From an uncultured bacterium (GTDB taxonomy: Bacteria; Pseudomonadota; Alphaproteobacteria; Sphingomonadales; Sphingomonadaceae), in contig CAISGR010000228.1 in NCBI GenBank assembly GCA_903884945.1, forward strand, positions 1 through 37,939: a DNA stretch of 37,939 bases, read 5' to 3'. The notes under the pieces were generated by a model. That model worked only from the letters and a program-made list of their open reading frames with translations, was not told the origin of the DNA and made no database searches. Of the stretch, positions 1 to 8,629 are shown piece after piece. The position numbers were made by a program, and so were the translations under genes. Each line of letters starts with the position of its first letter. Position 1 is the stretch's first letter.

Positions 1-2
1 CG

Positions 3-254
3 GTGCCGGAACCCGCCCCGGCACCAGCGCCGGAGCCGACCCCACCAGCGCCGCCGCCACCTCCACCGCCGTCACCGCCAGCGGCACCGCCCGCACCGCT
101 GCCGCCGCCCCCGGTGCCGCAACCGCCGGCGCCCCCACCCCCGGCACCGCCGCGCGCGCCACCGCCGCCGCCGCAAGCCTCGTCACCGGCCCTCGCCCCG
201 AGGCCGGGCCCTGCCCCCATCCCGCTCACGCGCATTCGCCAGGGCTATGGCTGA
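3..254 (+). CDS. Proline-rich protein, C-terminal fragment (partial at left edge)
   Basis: An open frame enters from the left edge and stops at 252-254. About 60 residues are almost only Pro and Ala with scattered Glu and Thr. A short, more normal tail follows and ends in Ile-Arg-Gln-Gly-Tyr-Gly. The GTG at position 3 is simply the first start-type codon in the window; the real start is probably upstream. Proline-rich linkers of this type occur in periplasm-spanning proteins such as TonB-like proteins and in cell-envelope proteins, but no folded domain is visible, so no function is assigned. Such extreme composition can also keep a frame open by chance, so the call is tentative. Confidence 0.35.
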   Translation: MPEPAPAPAPEPTPPAPPPPPPPSPPAAPPAPLPPPPVPQPPAPPPPAPPRAPPPPPQASSPALAPRPGPAPIPLTRIRQGYG

Positions 255-361
255 GGCCGCCGGCCAGGCCCTGCCGTCCGCCCGGCGCACCAATCGCCCG
301 TCACGGGTCCGCGGACGTTTCGCCTCTCCTATAATGGCCTGAAGGCAACAGGGATGGCACG

Positions 362-2188
362 ATGCGGTTGACGATCCGGGGGCGGTTGAGCCTCCTCACA
401 CTGGCGGCGCTGTGCGCGATGACGATGGGTCTCGCCATGGCGCTGTTCCGTCTCGGCGATGTGATGCTGCACGACGTGGCGATGCAGACGCGCGCGACGC
501 TCGAGACCGCCTATGGCGTCGTCGATCATTTCCATGCCGAGGAGAGCGCCGGCCATCTCACGCGCGCCCAGGCCCAGGCTGCCGCCCTCTCCGCCCTCCG
601 GCGGGTGCGCTACAACGGCAAGGAATATTTCTGGGTCAACGATCTCCAGCCGCGCATGATCATGCATCCGATCAAGCCCGAGCTGGACGGCACGGATCTT
701 CGCCGCACCACCGATCCGGACGGGCGCTTCCCGTTCGTCGAGTTCGTGAAGGCCGCTGAACGCAACCCCGCCGGGGATTTCGTCGACTATCGCTGGCCCA
801 AGCCCGGCTCGGACCAGCCCCAGCCCAAGGTCGCCTTCGTCAAGAAGTTCGCGCCCTGGGGCTGGGTGGTCGGCACGGGCGCCTACCAGACCGACACAAG
901 GGCGGCCATCTGGCGCGAAGGCACGTTGCTGGTCGGCCTGGCGCTGCTCGGGATCCTGATGATGGCCGCGCTCGGCTGGCTGATCGCCCGCTCGATCACC
1001 CGGCCGCTCAATGCGCTCACGGCCCGGATGGGCGCGCTCCAGGCCGGCGATACCGCCGCCGAGGTCGGCGGGCTCGCCCGGCGGGACGAGCTGGGGGACA
1101 TGGCTCGGGCGCTCGGCACGTTCCGCGATGCCGCGCGCGAGAAGGCGGAGGCCGATCGCGCCAAGGCCGAGGACGATGCGGCGCAGCACGCCGTGGTCAC
1201 CGCCCTCTCGCGGCACCTCCGGGCGATGTCGGACGGAGACCTGACCGCGCAGATCCGGCAGCGCTTCCCGGCCGCCTATGAGGAGCTCAAGGCCAACTAC
1301 AACAATGCCCTTGGCGAGCTGCGCGAGCTCATGGCCGCCGTCACCGAGGCCTGTCACGGCATCCGCACCGGGTCGGGCGAGATCGCCCAGGCCGCCGATG
1401 ATCTCGCGCGCCGGACCGAGGGCAACGCCACCAGCCTCGAACAGGCCGCCGCGTCGCTGTCGCGGATGGAGGGCACGCTGGTCCAGACCGCCGACGTGGC
1501 GGGCCGGACGGTCGAGCAGACCGAGCAGGCGGTGTCGATCGTGGCGGCCGGCCGGAGCACGGCCGATCATGCCGTGGCAGCGATGGACCGCGTGACGGAC
1601 AGCGCGCAGGGCATCGACAGCATCATTGAGGGGCTCGACAAGATCGCGTTCCAGACGCGCGTGCTCGCGATGAATGCCGCGGTGGAGGCCGGCCGCGCCG
1701 GCGAATCGGGCCGGGGCTTCGCGGTGGTCGCCGATCTCGTGTCGGCGCTCGCGATGCGCTCGGAGGAGGAGGCCAGGCGCGCGCACGGGCAGCTCGCCGC
1801 CACGCGGGAGGAGATCGGCACGGCGGTCGCCGCCGTGCAGGATGTCGATGGCGCCCTTGCCGGCATCACCCGCAGCGTGGAGCAGGTCCTGGCGCTGGTG
1901 GCGCGCATGGCGGAGGACAATCGCGCCCAGGCGACGACGATCAAGGAGATCGCCGGCGCCGTGGGCGACATCGATCGCGCGACGCAGCAGAACGCCGCGA
2001 TGGTCGAGGAGACGTCGGCGGCCGCCCGCAACCTCGCCACCGAAGCCGATGGCCTCAATCGCAGCGCCAGCCGGTTCAGGACGGGTGACGGCCCCGCGGC
2101 GCGGCCGGCCGCCGGCAGCGCGGATGGGCGCCCGCTGCCCCGCGTCGACCGGCCGGCGGCACTGCCGGCGGGCGCTCTAGCGGCCTGA
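362..2188 (+). CDS. Methyl-accepting chemotaxis protein with single Cache (sCache_2-type) sensor domain
   Basis: 608-residue chemoreceptor. Transmembrane segment 1 is at about residues 9-29. A periplasmic single-Cache domain covers about 35-180 and has the typical NGKEYFWVND and PWGWVVGTGAY stretches (84-93, 165-175). Transmembrane segment 2 is at about 187-208 and is followed by a HAMP domain. The cytoplasmic coiled-coil signalling domain runs from about 320 to 580, with the hairpin tip that contacts CheA and CheW near 427-465 (KIAFQTRVLAMNAAVEAGRAG). sCache_2 receptors often bind small organic acids, but the ligand here cannot be read from sequence. No che genes lie next to it, so it is an orphan receptor, and no C-terminal CheR-docking pentapeptide is seen. 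The adjacent TonB receptor may only be a neighbour. Confidence 0.93.
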   Translation: MRLTIRGRLSLLTLAALCAMTMGLAMALFRLGDVMLHDVAMQTRATLETAYGVVDHFHAEESAGHLTRAQAQAAALSALRRVRYNGKEYFWVNDLQPRMIMHPIKPELDGTDLRRTTDPDGRFPFVEFVKAAERNPAGDFVDYRWPKPGSDQPQPKVAFVKKFAPWGWVVGTGAYQTDTRAAIWREGTLLVGLALLGILMMAALGWLIARSITRPLNALTARMGALQAGDTAAEVGGLARRDELGDMARALGTFRDAAREKAEADRAKAEDDAAQHAVVTALSRHLRAMSDGDLTAQIRQRFPAAYEELKANYNNALGELRELMAAVTEACHGIRTGSGEIAQAADDLARRTEGNATSLEQAAASLSRMEGTLVQTADVAGRTVEQTEQAVSIVAAGRSTADHAVAAMDRVTDSAQGIDSIIEGLDKIAFQTRVLAMNAAVEAGRAGESGRGFAVVADLVSALAMRSEEEARRAHGQLAATREEIGTAVAAVQDVDGALAGITRSVEQVLALVARMAEDNRAQATTIKEIAGAVGDIDRATQQNAAMVEETSAAARNLATEADGLNRSASRFRTGDGPAARPAAGSADGRPLPRVDRPAALPAGALAA

Positions 2189-2220
2189 AGTGTATCGAAA
2201 ATAGCGCACTCGCCAAATCA

Positions 2221-2238
2221 TTTTGCACTGCAACAAAA
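2221..2238. promoter_or_regulatory. Palindromic operator candidate upstream of TonB receptor
   Basis: TTTTGCACTGCAACAAAA contains a perfect odd-centred palindrome (TTGCA-C-TGCAA, 2223-2233) flanked by TTTT and AAAA arms. It lies about 95 bp before the receptor start, in the 143-bp gap that must hold that gene's promoter. It does not resemble the operator shared by the fucose genes. The binding protein is unknown. Confidence 0.35.
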
Positions 2239-2331
2239 CTGTCATGAAGGGAGCGCAGAGGCACGCCTGCCCGCACCGACACCCCCGGGGTGGCGGCAGG
2301 TCGCGGCAGATTTCACAGGGAATTTGATTAC

Positions 2332-4677
2332 ATGAAACGTTCGCACGTCACGGCATTGCTGCTGTCCGGCATCGCGCCGCTCGCCATGCTGTCCGCCACG
2401 CAGGCCCGGGCCGCCGAGGTGCCGGCCGATGCGCCCGCCAAGGCAGTCGATGCCGGCAGCAATGACGAGATCGTCGTCACCGCCCAGCGCCGCGCCGAGA
2501 ACGCGCTGACCGTGCCGATCGCGCTTTCGGTGCTCAAGCCCGAGTCGCTGCACGATCTCCAGTCCGCCGGCGGCGATACGCTGCTGTCGCTCTCCGGCCG
2601 CGTGCCCAGCCTCTATGTCGAGTCGACCACCGGGCGCATCTTCCCGCGCTTCTACATCCGCGGCCTCGGCAATATCGATTTCTACCTCGGCGCCTCGCAG
2701 CCCGTCTCGATCATCCAGGACGATGTCGTCGAGGAGCATGTCGTGCTCAAGTCGAACCCGGCGTTCGACATCGCGCAGGTCGAAGTGCTGAAGGGCCCGC
2801 AGGGCTCGCTGTTCGGCCGCAACACGACCGCCGGCATCGTCAAGTTCGACAGCGCCCAGCCCAGCGAGACGTGGCGCGGCCAGGCCTCGCTCAGCTACGG
2901 CTCGTTCAACAGCGTCAATGCCGATGGCGGCATCGGCGGCCCGCTGACCAGCGACGGCAGCGTCAGCTTCCGCCTGTCCGGCCTCTACCAGCGCCGCGAC
3001 GACTGGATCAGCAACACCTATACCGGCCCGTCGGATGACGGCACGGTCGGCGGCAAGAATGTGATGGGCGGCTTCGAGGAGCGCGACATCCGCCTCCAGC
3101 TGCTCGCCAAGCCGACGCCTGACCTCAGCCTGAAGCTCAGCGGCCATTATCGCGACTATACCGGCACCGCCTCGATCTTCTATCGCGGCTCGATCACCCC
3201 GGGCACCAATGCGGTGCCGGCCAATTTCGATCGCACCGTGGTCGCCTATGACGAGGCGCGCAACAATCCCCAGGCCTACAAGACGCACGGCATCTCGCTG
3301 AACGCGGCCTATGATCTGGGCGGCGTGACGCTGACCTCGATCACGGCATGGGAACATGCCTCGGGCTATAGCCGCGGCGACACCGATGGCGGCGCGGCGG
3401 CCAATTTCGGCGGCACGACCGCCCTGCCGTCCGGCATCTGCACGGTCGGCTGCGGCGAATCGCAGGGCCGCCTGCGCGGCCTCGACCAGTGGAGCGAGGA
3501 AGTCCGCATCGCCAGCCCGGACAGCGGGCCGTTCAAATGGCAGGTCGGCGGGATCTATTTCGACTCGCGCGACATGACCGAGTTCGACCAGCGCGCCTAT
3601 TTCCTGACCAACACCTCGCTCGGCGGCACCCCCAACCCCAACAACTGGGTGCTGCTGCACAACGTCAACACCTCCTGGGCGGCGTTCGGCCAGGCCAGCT
3701 ACGCGCTGACCGACAAGCTCACCCTGACGGGCGGCGTGCGCGTGACGCGCGACAGCAAGGATACCACGCTGCTCAAGACGGCGAACTCGGTCGCCAACGT
3801 GTCGAGCTTCGGTGGCGCGAAGCATGTGAAGCTGGCCGATACCAAGCCGAGCTGGGACGCGAGCCTGCTCTATCGCGTCACGCCCGACGTCAGCGTCTAT
3901 GCGCGCGTCGCACGGGGCTTCCGCGGGCCGACCATCCAGGGCCGCTCGGCGGTGTTCAACGCGCCCTTCACCACCGCGACCTCGGAGACCAACACCAGCT
4001 TCGAGGCCGGCCTGAAGGCCGCCGCGCTCGACAACGCCGTGCATTTCAGCGTGACCGGCTTCTATTACTTCGTCGACAACATCCAGCTCAACGGCAATGA
4101 CAGCAACGGCAACGGCGTGCTGTTCAATGCCAACAAGGCAGTCGGCTACGGCATGGAAGGCGAGCTGGACGTGCGCCCGTTCAGGAACTTCCACGTCACG
4201 GCGGGCCTCAGCCTGCTGAAGACCCGGATCGAGGACCGCAACGTCTATGCGCAGGTCGGTTCCGCAGGCGGCGTGCAGTCGCAGACGGTGCTCAACCCGG
4301 TGGTCAAGGTCGGCAGCAACTATTACGCGCAGATCGACGGCAACAGCCTGCCCAACGCGCCCGACTACAACTTCAACATCAGCGCGCGCTACGACGTGCC
4401 GCTGAGCGGCGACAGCCGGCTGTTCGTGGCCAGCGACTTCAGCCTGCAGGGCAAGATCAACTATGTGCTCTACAAGACGGTCGAATATACCTCGGACGGC
4501 AATAACGAGCTGGGCGTGAAGGCGGGCTATGCCTTTGGCCGCTACGAGATCGCCGGGTTCGTGCGCAACGTCACCAACGCCAAGAACCTGATCGGCGTGA
4601 TCGACACCTCCAACTACCGCGCGGGTATCTACAATGATCCGCGCCTCTACGGCGTCTCGCTCAGCGCGGCGTTCTGA
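2332..4677 (+). CDS. TonB-dependent outer-membrane receptor
   Basis: 781-residue TonB-dependent transporter of the outer membrane, importing an unknown ligand with energy from TonB-ExbB-ExbD. The ATG at 2332 is preferred over the GTG 42 bases upstream because it begins a clean signal peptide (MKRSHVTALLL..., predicted cleavage after Ala-Arg-Ala at about residue 27). A TonB-box-like DEIVVTAQRR follows at 45-54. The plug domain spans about 57-165, with the family motif VEVLKGPQGSLFGRNTTAG. A 22-strand-type beta barrel follows and ends in a terminal Phe, as outer-membrane barrels require. It stands alone between its own upstream gap and a strong terminator, so it is probably monocistronic. Substrate classes of such receptors in sphingomonads range from iron chelates to glycans and aromatics, and nothing here decides among them. 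Confidence 0.92.
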   Translation: MKRSHVTALLLSGIAPLAMLSATQARAAEVPADAPAKAVDAGSNDEIVVTAQRRAENALTVPIALSVLKPESLHDLQSAGGDTLLSLSGRVPSLYVESTTGRIFPRFYIRGLGNIDFYLGASQPVSIIQDDVVEEHVVLKSNPAFDIAQVEVLKGPQGSLFGRNTTAGIVKFDSAQPSETWRGQASLSYGSFNSVNADGGIGGPLTSDGSVSFRLSGLYQRRDDWISNTYTGPSDDGTVGGKNVMGGFEERDIRLQLLAKPTPDLSLKLSGHYRDYTGTASIFYRGSITPGTNAVPANFDRTVVAYDEARNNPQAYKTHGISLNAAYDLGGVTLTSITAWEHASGYSRGDTDGGAAANFGGTTALPSGICTVGCGESQGRLRGLDQWSEEVRIASPDSGPFKWQVGGIYFDSRDMTEFDQRAYFLTNTSLGGTPNPNNWVLLHNVNTSWAAFGQASYALTDKLTLTGGVRVTRDSKDTTLLKTANSVANVSSFGGAKHVKLADTKPSWDASLLYRVTPDVSVYARVARGFRGPTIQGRSAVFNAPFTTATSETNTSFEAGLKAAALDNAVHFSVTGFYYFVDNIQLNGNDSNGNGVLFNANKAVGYGMEGELDVRPFRNFHVTAGLSLLKTRIEDRNVYAQVGSAGGVQSQTVLNPVVKVGSNYYAQIDGNSLPNAPDYNFNISARYDVPLSGDSRLFVASDFSLQGKINYVLYKTVEYTSDGNNELGVKAGYAFGRYEIAGFVRNVTNAKNLIGVIDTSNYRAGIYNDPRLYGVSLSAAF

Positions 4678-4685
4678 TCGAAGCA

Positions 4686-4718
4686 CCCCGCGCGCCGGAT
4701 GCGGCGCGCGGGGCTTTT
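4686..4718 (+). terminator. Rho-independent terminator of the TonB receptor gene
   Basis: Perfect 11-bp GC stem (CCCCGCGCGCC / GGCGCGCGGGG, 4686-4696 and 4703-4713) with a six-base loop, followed by CTTTT, starting 8 bases after the receptor stop codon. On the other strand the hairpin is not followed by a T run, so it is a weaker stop for the fucosidase operon that converges on it. Confidence 0.88.
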
Positions 4719-4738
4719 CGCCTGGATGGGCGTGCCGC

Positions 4739-6364
4739 TCAGGCCAGCCCCTGCCCCTCCAGCGCGATCACCGGCACGAACTCTCCCGGCCCCGCGCGCG
4801 GCAGGGTCAGCGTCAGCCCCGCCCCGCGCCGCTCCATCGTCACGGGCCCGCCGCCGACCAGCGTCGCCCGCGCGATCGTCGCCCCCGGCAGCGCCCGGCT
4901 CCCCAGCGCCGCGATCGTCACCGGCCCCTCGGGCCAGCGCAGCAGCGCCGCGAACAGCCGCCCGTCCTTCACCGTGAAGCGCACATCCTCGGGCGTGAAG
5001 GTGCCCGCCTTGCCCTCGTTCATCTGGCCCGCGCCGGTCCTGGTCGGCCCCTCGCCATAAAGCCGCCACGGCCGCGAGCCGTGGATCGCCGCCGCGCCGT
5101 TGCGCGCCATCCAGCGCGTGATGCCGGCGACCACCTTCTCCTCCTCGCTGTCGATCGTGCCGTCGCCGCGCAGCGGGATCGAGAGCAGCAGGTTGCCGTT
5201 CTTCGACACCACGTCGCACAGCCGCTGCACCACCTGCTCGGCCGGGACATAGGATCTGTTGTCGAAGCGGGCGCGATTATAATGCCAGTCGCCGATGCAG
5301 GTGCAGGTCTGCCACGGCTCGTCGCGCAGCCGGTCGCTGAAACCGCGCTCCACATCCTCCACCATCGCCCGGCGCTGATAGGCCGTGAGCAGCTTGGCGG
5401 TCAGCACCACATCGGCCGTGCCGTGCCACTGCCGCGCCTGCGCATAATAATGCGCGAGCGCCTCGAGCCCGATCGCGCCGAAGGGCAGCGCGCTGTCGTC
5501 GAGATAGACCAGGTCGGGCCGGTATTTCTCGACCAGTTCCTTCTGCCGCAGCAGCCAGTGCTCGGCGAACGCCGCCGGCGCGGGCGGCGATCCTTCCATC
5601 CAGCGCCCGTCATGCACCTCGTGCCACGCATCCATCGCGGCGATCGAGCCGATGCCGTCGGGCGGCGCGAAGCTCGGGCCGACATATAGCTCCTGCGGAT
5701 CGAGCCCGTCCCACCAGGTTCCCGCGCCATCGGCCTTGCGCAGCCTGAACGCGTCGTAGCGCTGCCCGGCGCGCGGCCCCACCGCGTCATAGCCATAGGC
5801 GGTCTGCCACCAGTGCCAGGCATGCGAGCTGTGGTTGCTCACCCCGAAGCGCAGCCCCGCCGCCCGCGCGATCTTCTCCCAGGTGCCGATGATGTCGCGC
5901 TTCGGCCCGACGCGCAGCGTGTTCCACGCATGGTGGCTGCTGTCCCAGGTATCGAAATTGTCGTGATGCGCGGCCAGCGCGACGAAGTAGCGCGCCCCCG
6001 CCTGCTTGTAGAGCGCGATCAGCGCCTCGGGATCCCAGCGCTCCCCCTTCCAGCGGTTTTCGATCTCCAGGAAGCCGGTGTCGGCCGGATGGCCATAGGT
6101 CTTCAGGTGATGCGCGTAGAAGGGGTTGCCCTGCACGTACATCAGCCGGCCATACCAGTCGCCGAACTCAGGCACGCACTGCGCGCTCCAGTGCGCCCAG
6201 ATGCCGAACTTGGCGTCGCGGAACCAGTCCGGCGTCTCGAACGCGTCGATGACCGACGACCAGTTGGCGTCCACCGCCCGCGCCCGCGCCGTCGTGGCAA
6301 GCGCGGCCCCGGCCGTCCCGGCGGCGCCGGCGATGAAGCGGCGGCGATCGATCCCGTGCGTCAT
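4739..6364 (-). CDS. GH29 alpha-L-fucosidase, Tat-exported
   Basis: 541-residue glycoside hydrolase family 29 enzyme that releases alpha-linked L-fucose from oligosaccharides. The N-terminus is a twin-arginine signal (RRRFIAGAAG, residues 7-16), so the folded enzyme should reach the periplasm. Family marks are FGIWAHWS near 53-60, the AAHHDNFDTW segment at 131-140 matching the usual HHDGF signature, a KRDIIGTW segment near 155, and PDLVYLDD at 283-290. In that last segment Asp289 aligns with the catalytic nucleophile that family members carry in a WFDG-type motif. The acid/base residue is not conserved in this family and I cannot place it. It is the last gene of fucD-GH74-GH29, 24 bp after GH74. 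The released fucose would feed the oxidative pathway encoded at 20.6-24.7 kb. Xyloglucan fucosidases are often GH95, so a GH29 in this role is an inference from context. Confidence 0.9.
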   Translation of the reverse strand: MTHGIDRRRFIAGAAGTAGAALATTARARAVDANWSSVIDAFETPDWFRDAKFGIWAHWSAQCVPEFGDWYGRLMYVQGNPFYAHHLKTYGHPADTGFLEIENRWKGERWDPEALIALYKQAGARYFVALAAHHDNFDTWDSSHHAWNTLRVGPKRDIIGTWEKIARAAGLRFGVSNHSSHAWHWWQTAYGYDAVGPRAGQRYDAFRLRKADGAGTWWDGLDPQELYVGPSFAPPDGIGSIAAMDAWHEVHDGRWMEGSPPAPAAFAEHWLLRQKELVEKYRPDLVYLDDSALPFGAIGLEALAHYYAQARQWHGTADVVLTAKLLTAYQRRAMVEDVERGFSDRLRDEPWQTCTCIGDWHYNRARFDNRSYVPAEQVVQRLCDVVSKNGNLLLSIPLRGDGTIDSEEEKVVAGITRWMARNGAAAIHGSRPWRLYGEGPTRTGAGQMNEGKAGTFTPEDVRFTVKDGRLFAALLRWPEGPVTIAALGSRALPGATIARATLVGGGPVTMERRGAGLTLTLPRAGPGEFVPVIALEGQGLA

Positions 6365-6388
6365 CCTCTCCGATCTCCCATCCTCGAT

Positions 6389-8629
6389 TCAACGCCCGGC
6401 CGGATCGCCGTACAGCAGTCCGCGTCCGTCGGTCCCGAGATAGACGCGGCCCGGGATGCGCGGATCGCCACTGATGACCCGGAAGCGCAGCCCCCATTGA
6501 TGATCGTCGTCGTTGATCCGCGCCCAGCTCCTGCCGCCGTCGAGCGAGCGATAGACCCCGCGCACCGTGCCGAGCGTCCCGATCGCGTAGATCGCGGCGA
6601 CCGTGCTGCCCGCGGCCGGCTTGCCCAGCCCGAACAGCTCGACCCTGAGCTTGCCGCTCGCCTGGACGAACGAGCGGCCGCCATCGGCGCTGTGCCACAG
6701 CGCCTCGCCGACATGGAACCAGATGTCGCCCGCGCCATAGGGGCTCGCGACGAGCCGGTATTGCTGCTCGCGCCAATAGACCTTGCCCGGCCACAACTCG
6801 GCCGGCAGGCCCTTGCCCGCCACGGGGGCGAAGCTGCGCGCGCCGTCGCTGCTCGCCAGCAGCCGGTTCGCGTCGAAATCGACCGAGTAGAAGCGCAGCG
6901 GATCGACCTTGTCGGCCACTGGCCGCGCATTGCGGTGGAGCCCCTGCGCAAGGCCCCAGCTCCTGCCATGGTCGCGCGTGACGAGCGGCACCGGGGTGCA
7001 CACGATGAAGGTCGCGCCGTCCGCCGAAACGATGATCGCCGCATCGCCCTTCAGGTCGTAGCGCTGGCCGGGCTGGTCGTCGGCCGGGCGAATCGCCGGG
7101 GTGCGGACCGGCTGCCAGGTCATGCCGCCATCGGCCGACCAGCCAAGCGTCGCGTCGCGCGGATGGTCCTCGTACAGGCTGCCGCTGCGCACCAGGATCA
7201 GCGGCGCCTGCCCGGCATAATCGAGATTGTTGGTGTTCGAGAGATAGGGATTGATGAAGCTCGGCTGCGGCGATGCCTCCAGGTCCCTGTGGACGAAGCC
7301 AGCCAGGTCGCCAAAGCCCGAAACCAGGGTTGCCCCGCCGGTCGGGCTGGTCAGGGTGATGACGGCGGTCTGCTCGATTCCCTCGGTCCAGGGCGCCCAG
7401 GGCAAGGCGCCGGCCGCGTCGAAGCGCTGCGTCGCGTACACCGTGGCCCCCGTCGTATAGGCGGCATGTGCCGCGTCGAACGGGTCGATCGCCAGCCCGG
7501 CGATCCAGTGGCCGAAATCCGCGCCCTTGCCTTCGTGCAGCAGGAACGGCGTCGCGCTGATATCGCGCGTGCTGCGCTCGCGCAGATTGGTCCAGTGCGC
7601 GCCGTCGTCGGTCGAGCGCCAGACCGTGTCGCCCGGATTCCAGCGATCGATGCTGCTCACCGCGATCGTCCCCGGCGCGGTCCGCGCCACGCTCACGCCC
7701 ATGAAGCCGCCGCTGGCCCGGTCGGGCGGCGACACATCGGTCCATGCCCCGGTCGCGGCGCGCCGCCACACGGCGCCGTCGCTGATCCCGTTCGGGCCGA
7801 TCGCATCGCCATAGGTGACGAACAGCGTGCCCTTCGCGTCGATCGCTGCCTTGGCCGGCAGGAGCCGTGCCGGCGCTGCCTCGTCCGCCTGCCAGGTCAG
7901 GCCGCCATCGCCCGAGCGAAACAGATGGTGCGCCCCGGGATCGGCGACGCCGGCATAGAGGATCGTCGATCCCCGCCCCGCCGCGCCGCTCGCCGGATCG
8001 GCCAGCACGAAGCTGATTCCGCCATGCGTCTGCTTCGCTGCGGGGGCGCCGAGGCCGGTCGCCGGAAAGCCCGCTACCTTCGCCCAGTGCGCCCCGGCAT
8101 CGTCGCTGCGCCACAGGCCGTTATGTCGCGAGCCGAAGAACAGCGTCGTGGTCCGGTTGGGGTCGATCGCCAGCCGTTCGCCAAGGCCGCGGCCGTCCTC
8201 GTTGCCGCCCATGCGAAACGACACCGGCACGATCGTCCAGTGCCGGCCGCGATCGGCCGAGCGCAGCATCGCCGCCGGCGTCCCCGCCCCCATGCCGGCC
8301 GCCATGTAGACGATGTCGGGATCGACCGGGTCGGGCGCGATGCTCTCCACGCCCATATAGCTGCCCTCGGCCATGCCGTCCTGCAGCGGCACCCACCGCG
8401 CGGTCGCACGGTCCCACCGATAGGCGCCGCCCATGTCGGTGCGCAGATAGGCAAGGCCCCGCTCGACCGGGCTGAAGACGATGCCGGGCGCGAAGCCGCC
8501 GCCCCCGACCTTCGCGTTGCGCCATGCATAGCGAACGCCGCCGGCGTCCTGCGGTACCGCCGCACGCCCCAGCGATCCGAGCCCCACCGCGATCGCCAGG
8601 ACGATCCGCCAGGCGGCCCGCCGCCGCAT
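6389..8629 (-). CDS. GH74 family xyloglucanase / oligoxyloglucan hydrolase
   Basis: 746-residue secreted beta-propeller glycosidase with many BNR/sortilin-type repeats (SxDGGxxW motifs near 124-131, 239-246, 339-346 and in the C-terminal third). Both segments that carry the catalytic acids of GH74 are present: YLRTDMGGAYRWD at 61-73 (Asp65) and SGFGDLAGFVH at 437-447 (Asp441). GH74 enzymes cut the glucan backbone of xyloglucan, either internally or from the reducing end; which mode applies here cannot be told. A signal peptide covers about residues 1-23. The frame stays open far upstream, but the true start is the ATG at 8629. It overlaps the fucD stop as TGATG, a translational-coupling arrangement, and is followed at once by the signal peptide. 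The neighbouring fucosidase and fuconate dehydratase point to fucosylated xyloglucan as target. Confidence 0.9.
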   Translation of the reverse strand: MRRRAAWRIVLAIAVGLGSLGRAAVPQDAGGVRYAWRNAKVGGGGFAPGIVFSPVERGLAYLRTDMGGAYRWDRATARWVPLQDGMAEGSYMGVESIAPDPVDPDIVYMAAGMGAGTPAAMLRSADRGRHWTIVPVSFRMGGNEDGRGLGERLAIDPNRTTTLFFGSRHNGLWRSDDAGAHWAKVAGFPATGLGAPAAKQTHGGISFVLADPASGAAGRGSTILYAGVADPGAHHLFRSGDGGLTWQADEAAPARLLPAKAAIDAKGTLFVTYGDAIGPNGISDGAVWRRAATGAWTDVSPPDRASGGFMGVSVARTAPGTIAVSSIDRWNPGDTVWRSTDDGAHWTNLRERSTRDISATPFLLHEGKGADFGHWIAGLAIDPFDAAHAAYTTGATVYATQRFDAAGALPWAPWTEGIEQTAVITLTSPTGGATLVSGFGDLAGFVHRDLEASPQPSFINPYLSNTNNLDYAGQAPLILVRSGSLYEDHPRDATLGWSADGGMTWQPVRTPAIRPADDQPGQRYDLKGDAAIIVSADGATFIVCTPVPLVTRDHGRSWGLAQGLHRNARPVADKVDPLRFYSVDFDANRLLASSDGARSFAPVAGKGLPAELWPGKVYWREQQYRLVASPYGAGDIWFHVGEALWHSADGGRSFVQASGKLRVELFGLGKPAAGSTVAAIYAIGTLGTVRGVYRSLDGGRSWARINDDDHQWGLRFRVISGDPRIPGRVYLGTDGRGLLYGDPAGR

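Noticed and set aside
2242..4686. Long minus-strand open frame (814 codons) opposite the first TonB receptor
   Set aside because: It mirrors the receptor's codons in a GC-rich genome, is rich in Arg/Ala/His/Asp with no domain, and the plus-strand protein is unmistakable.
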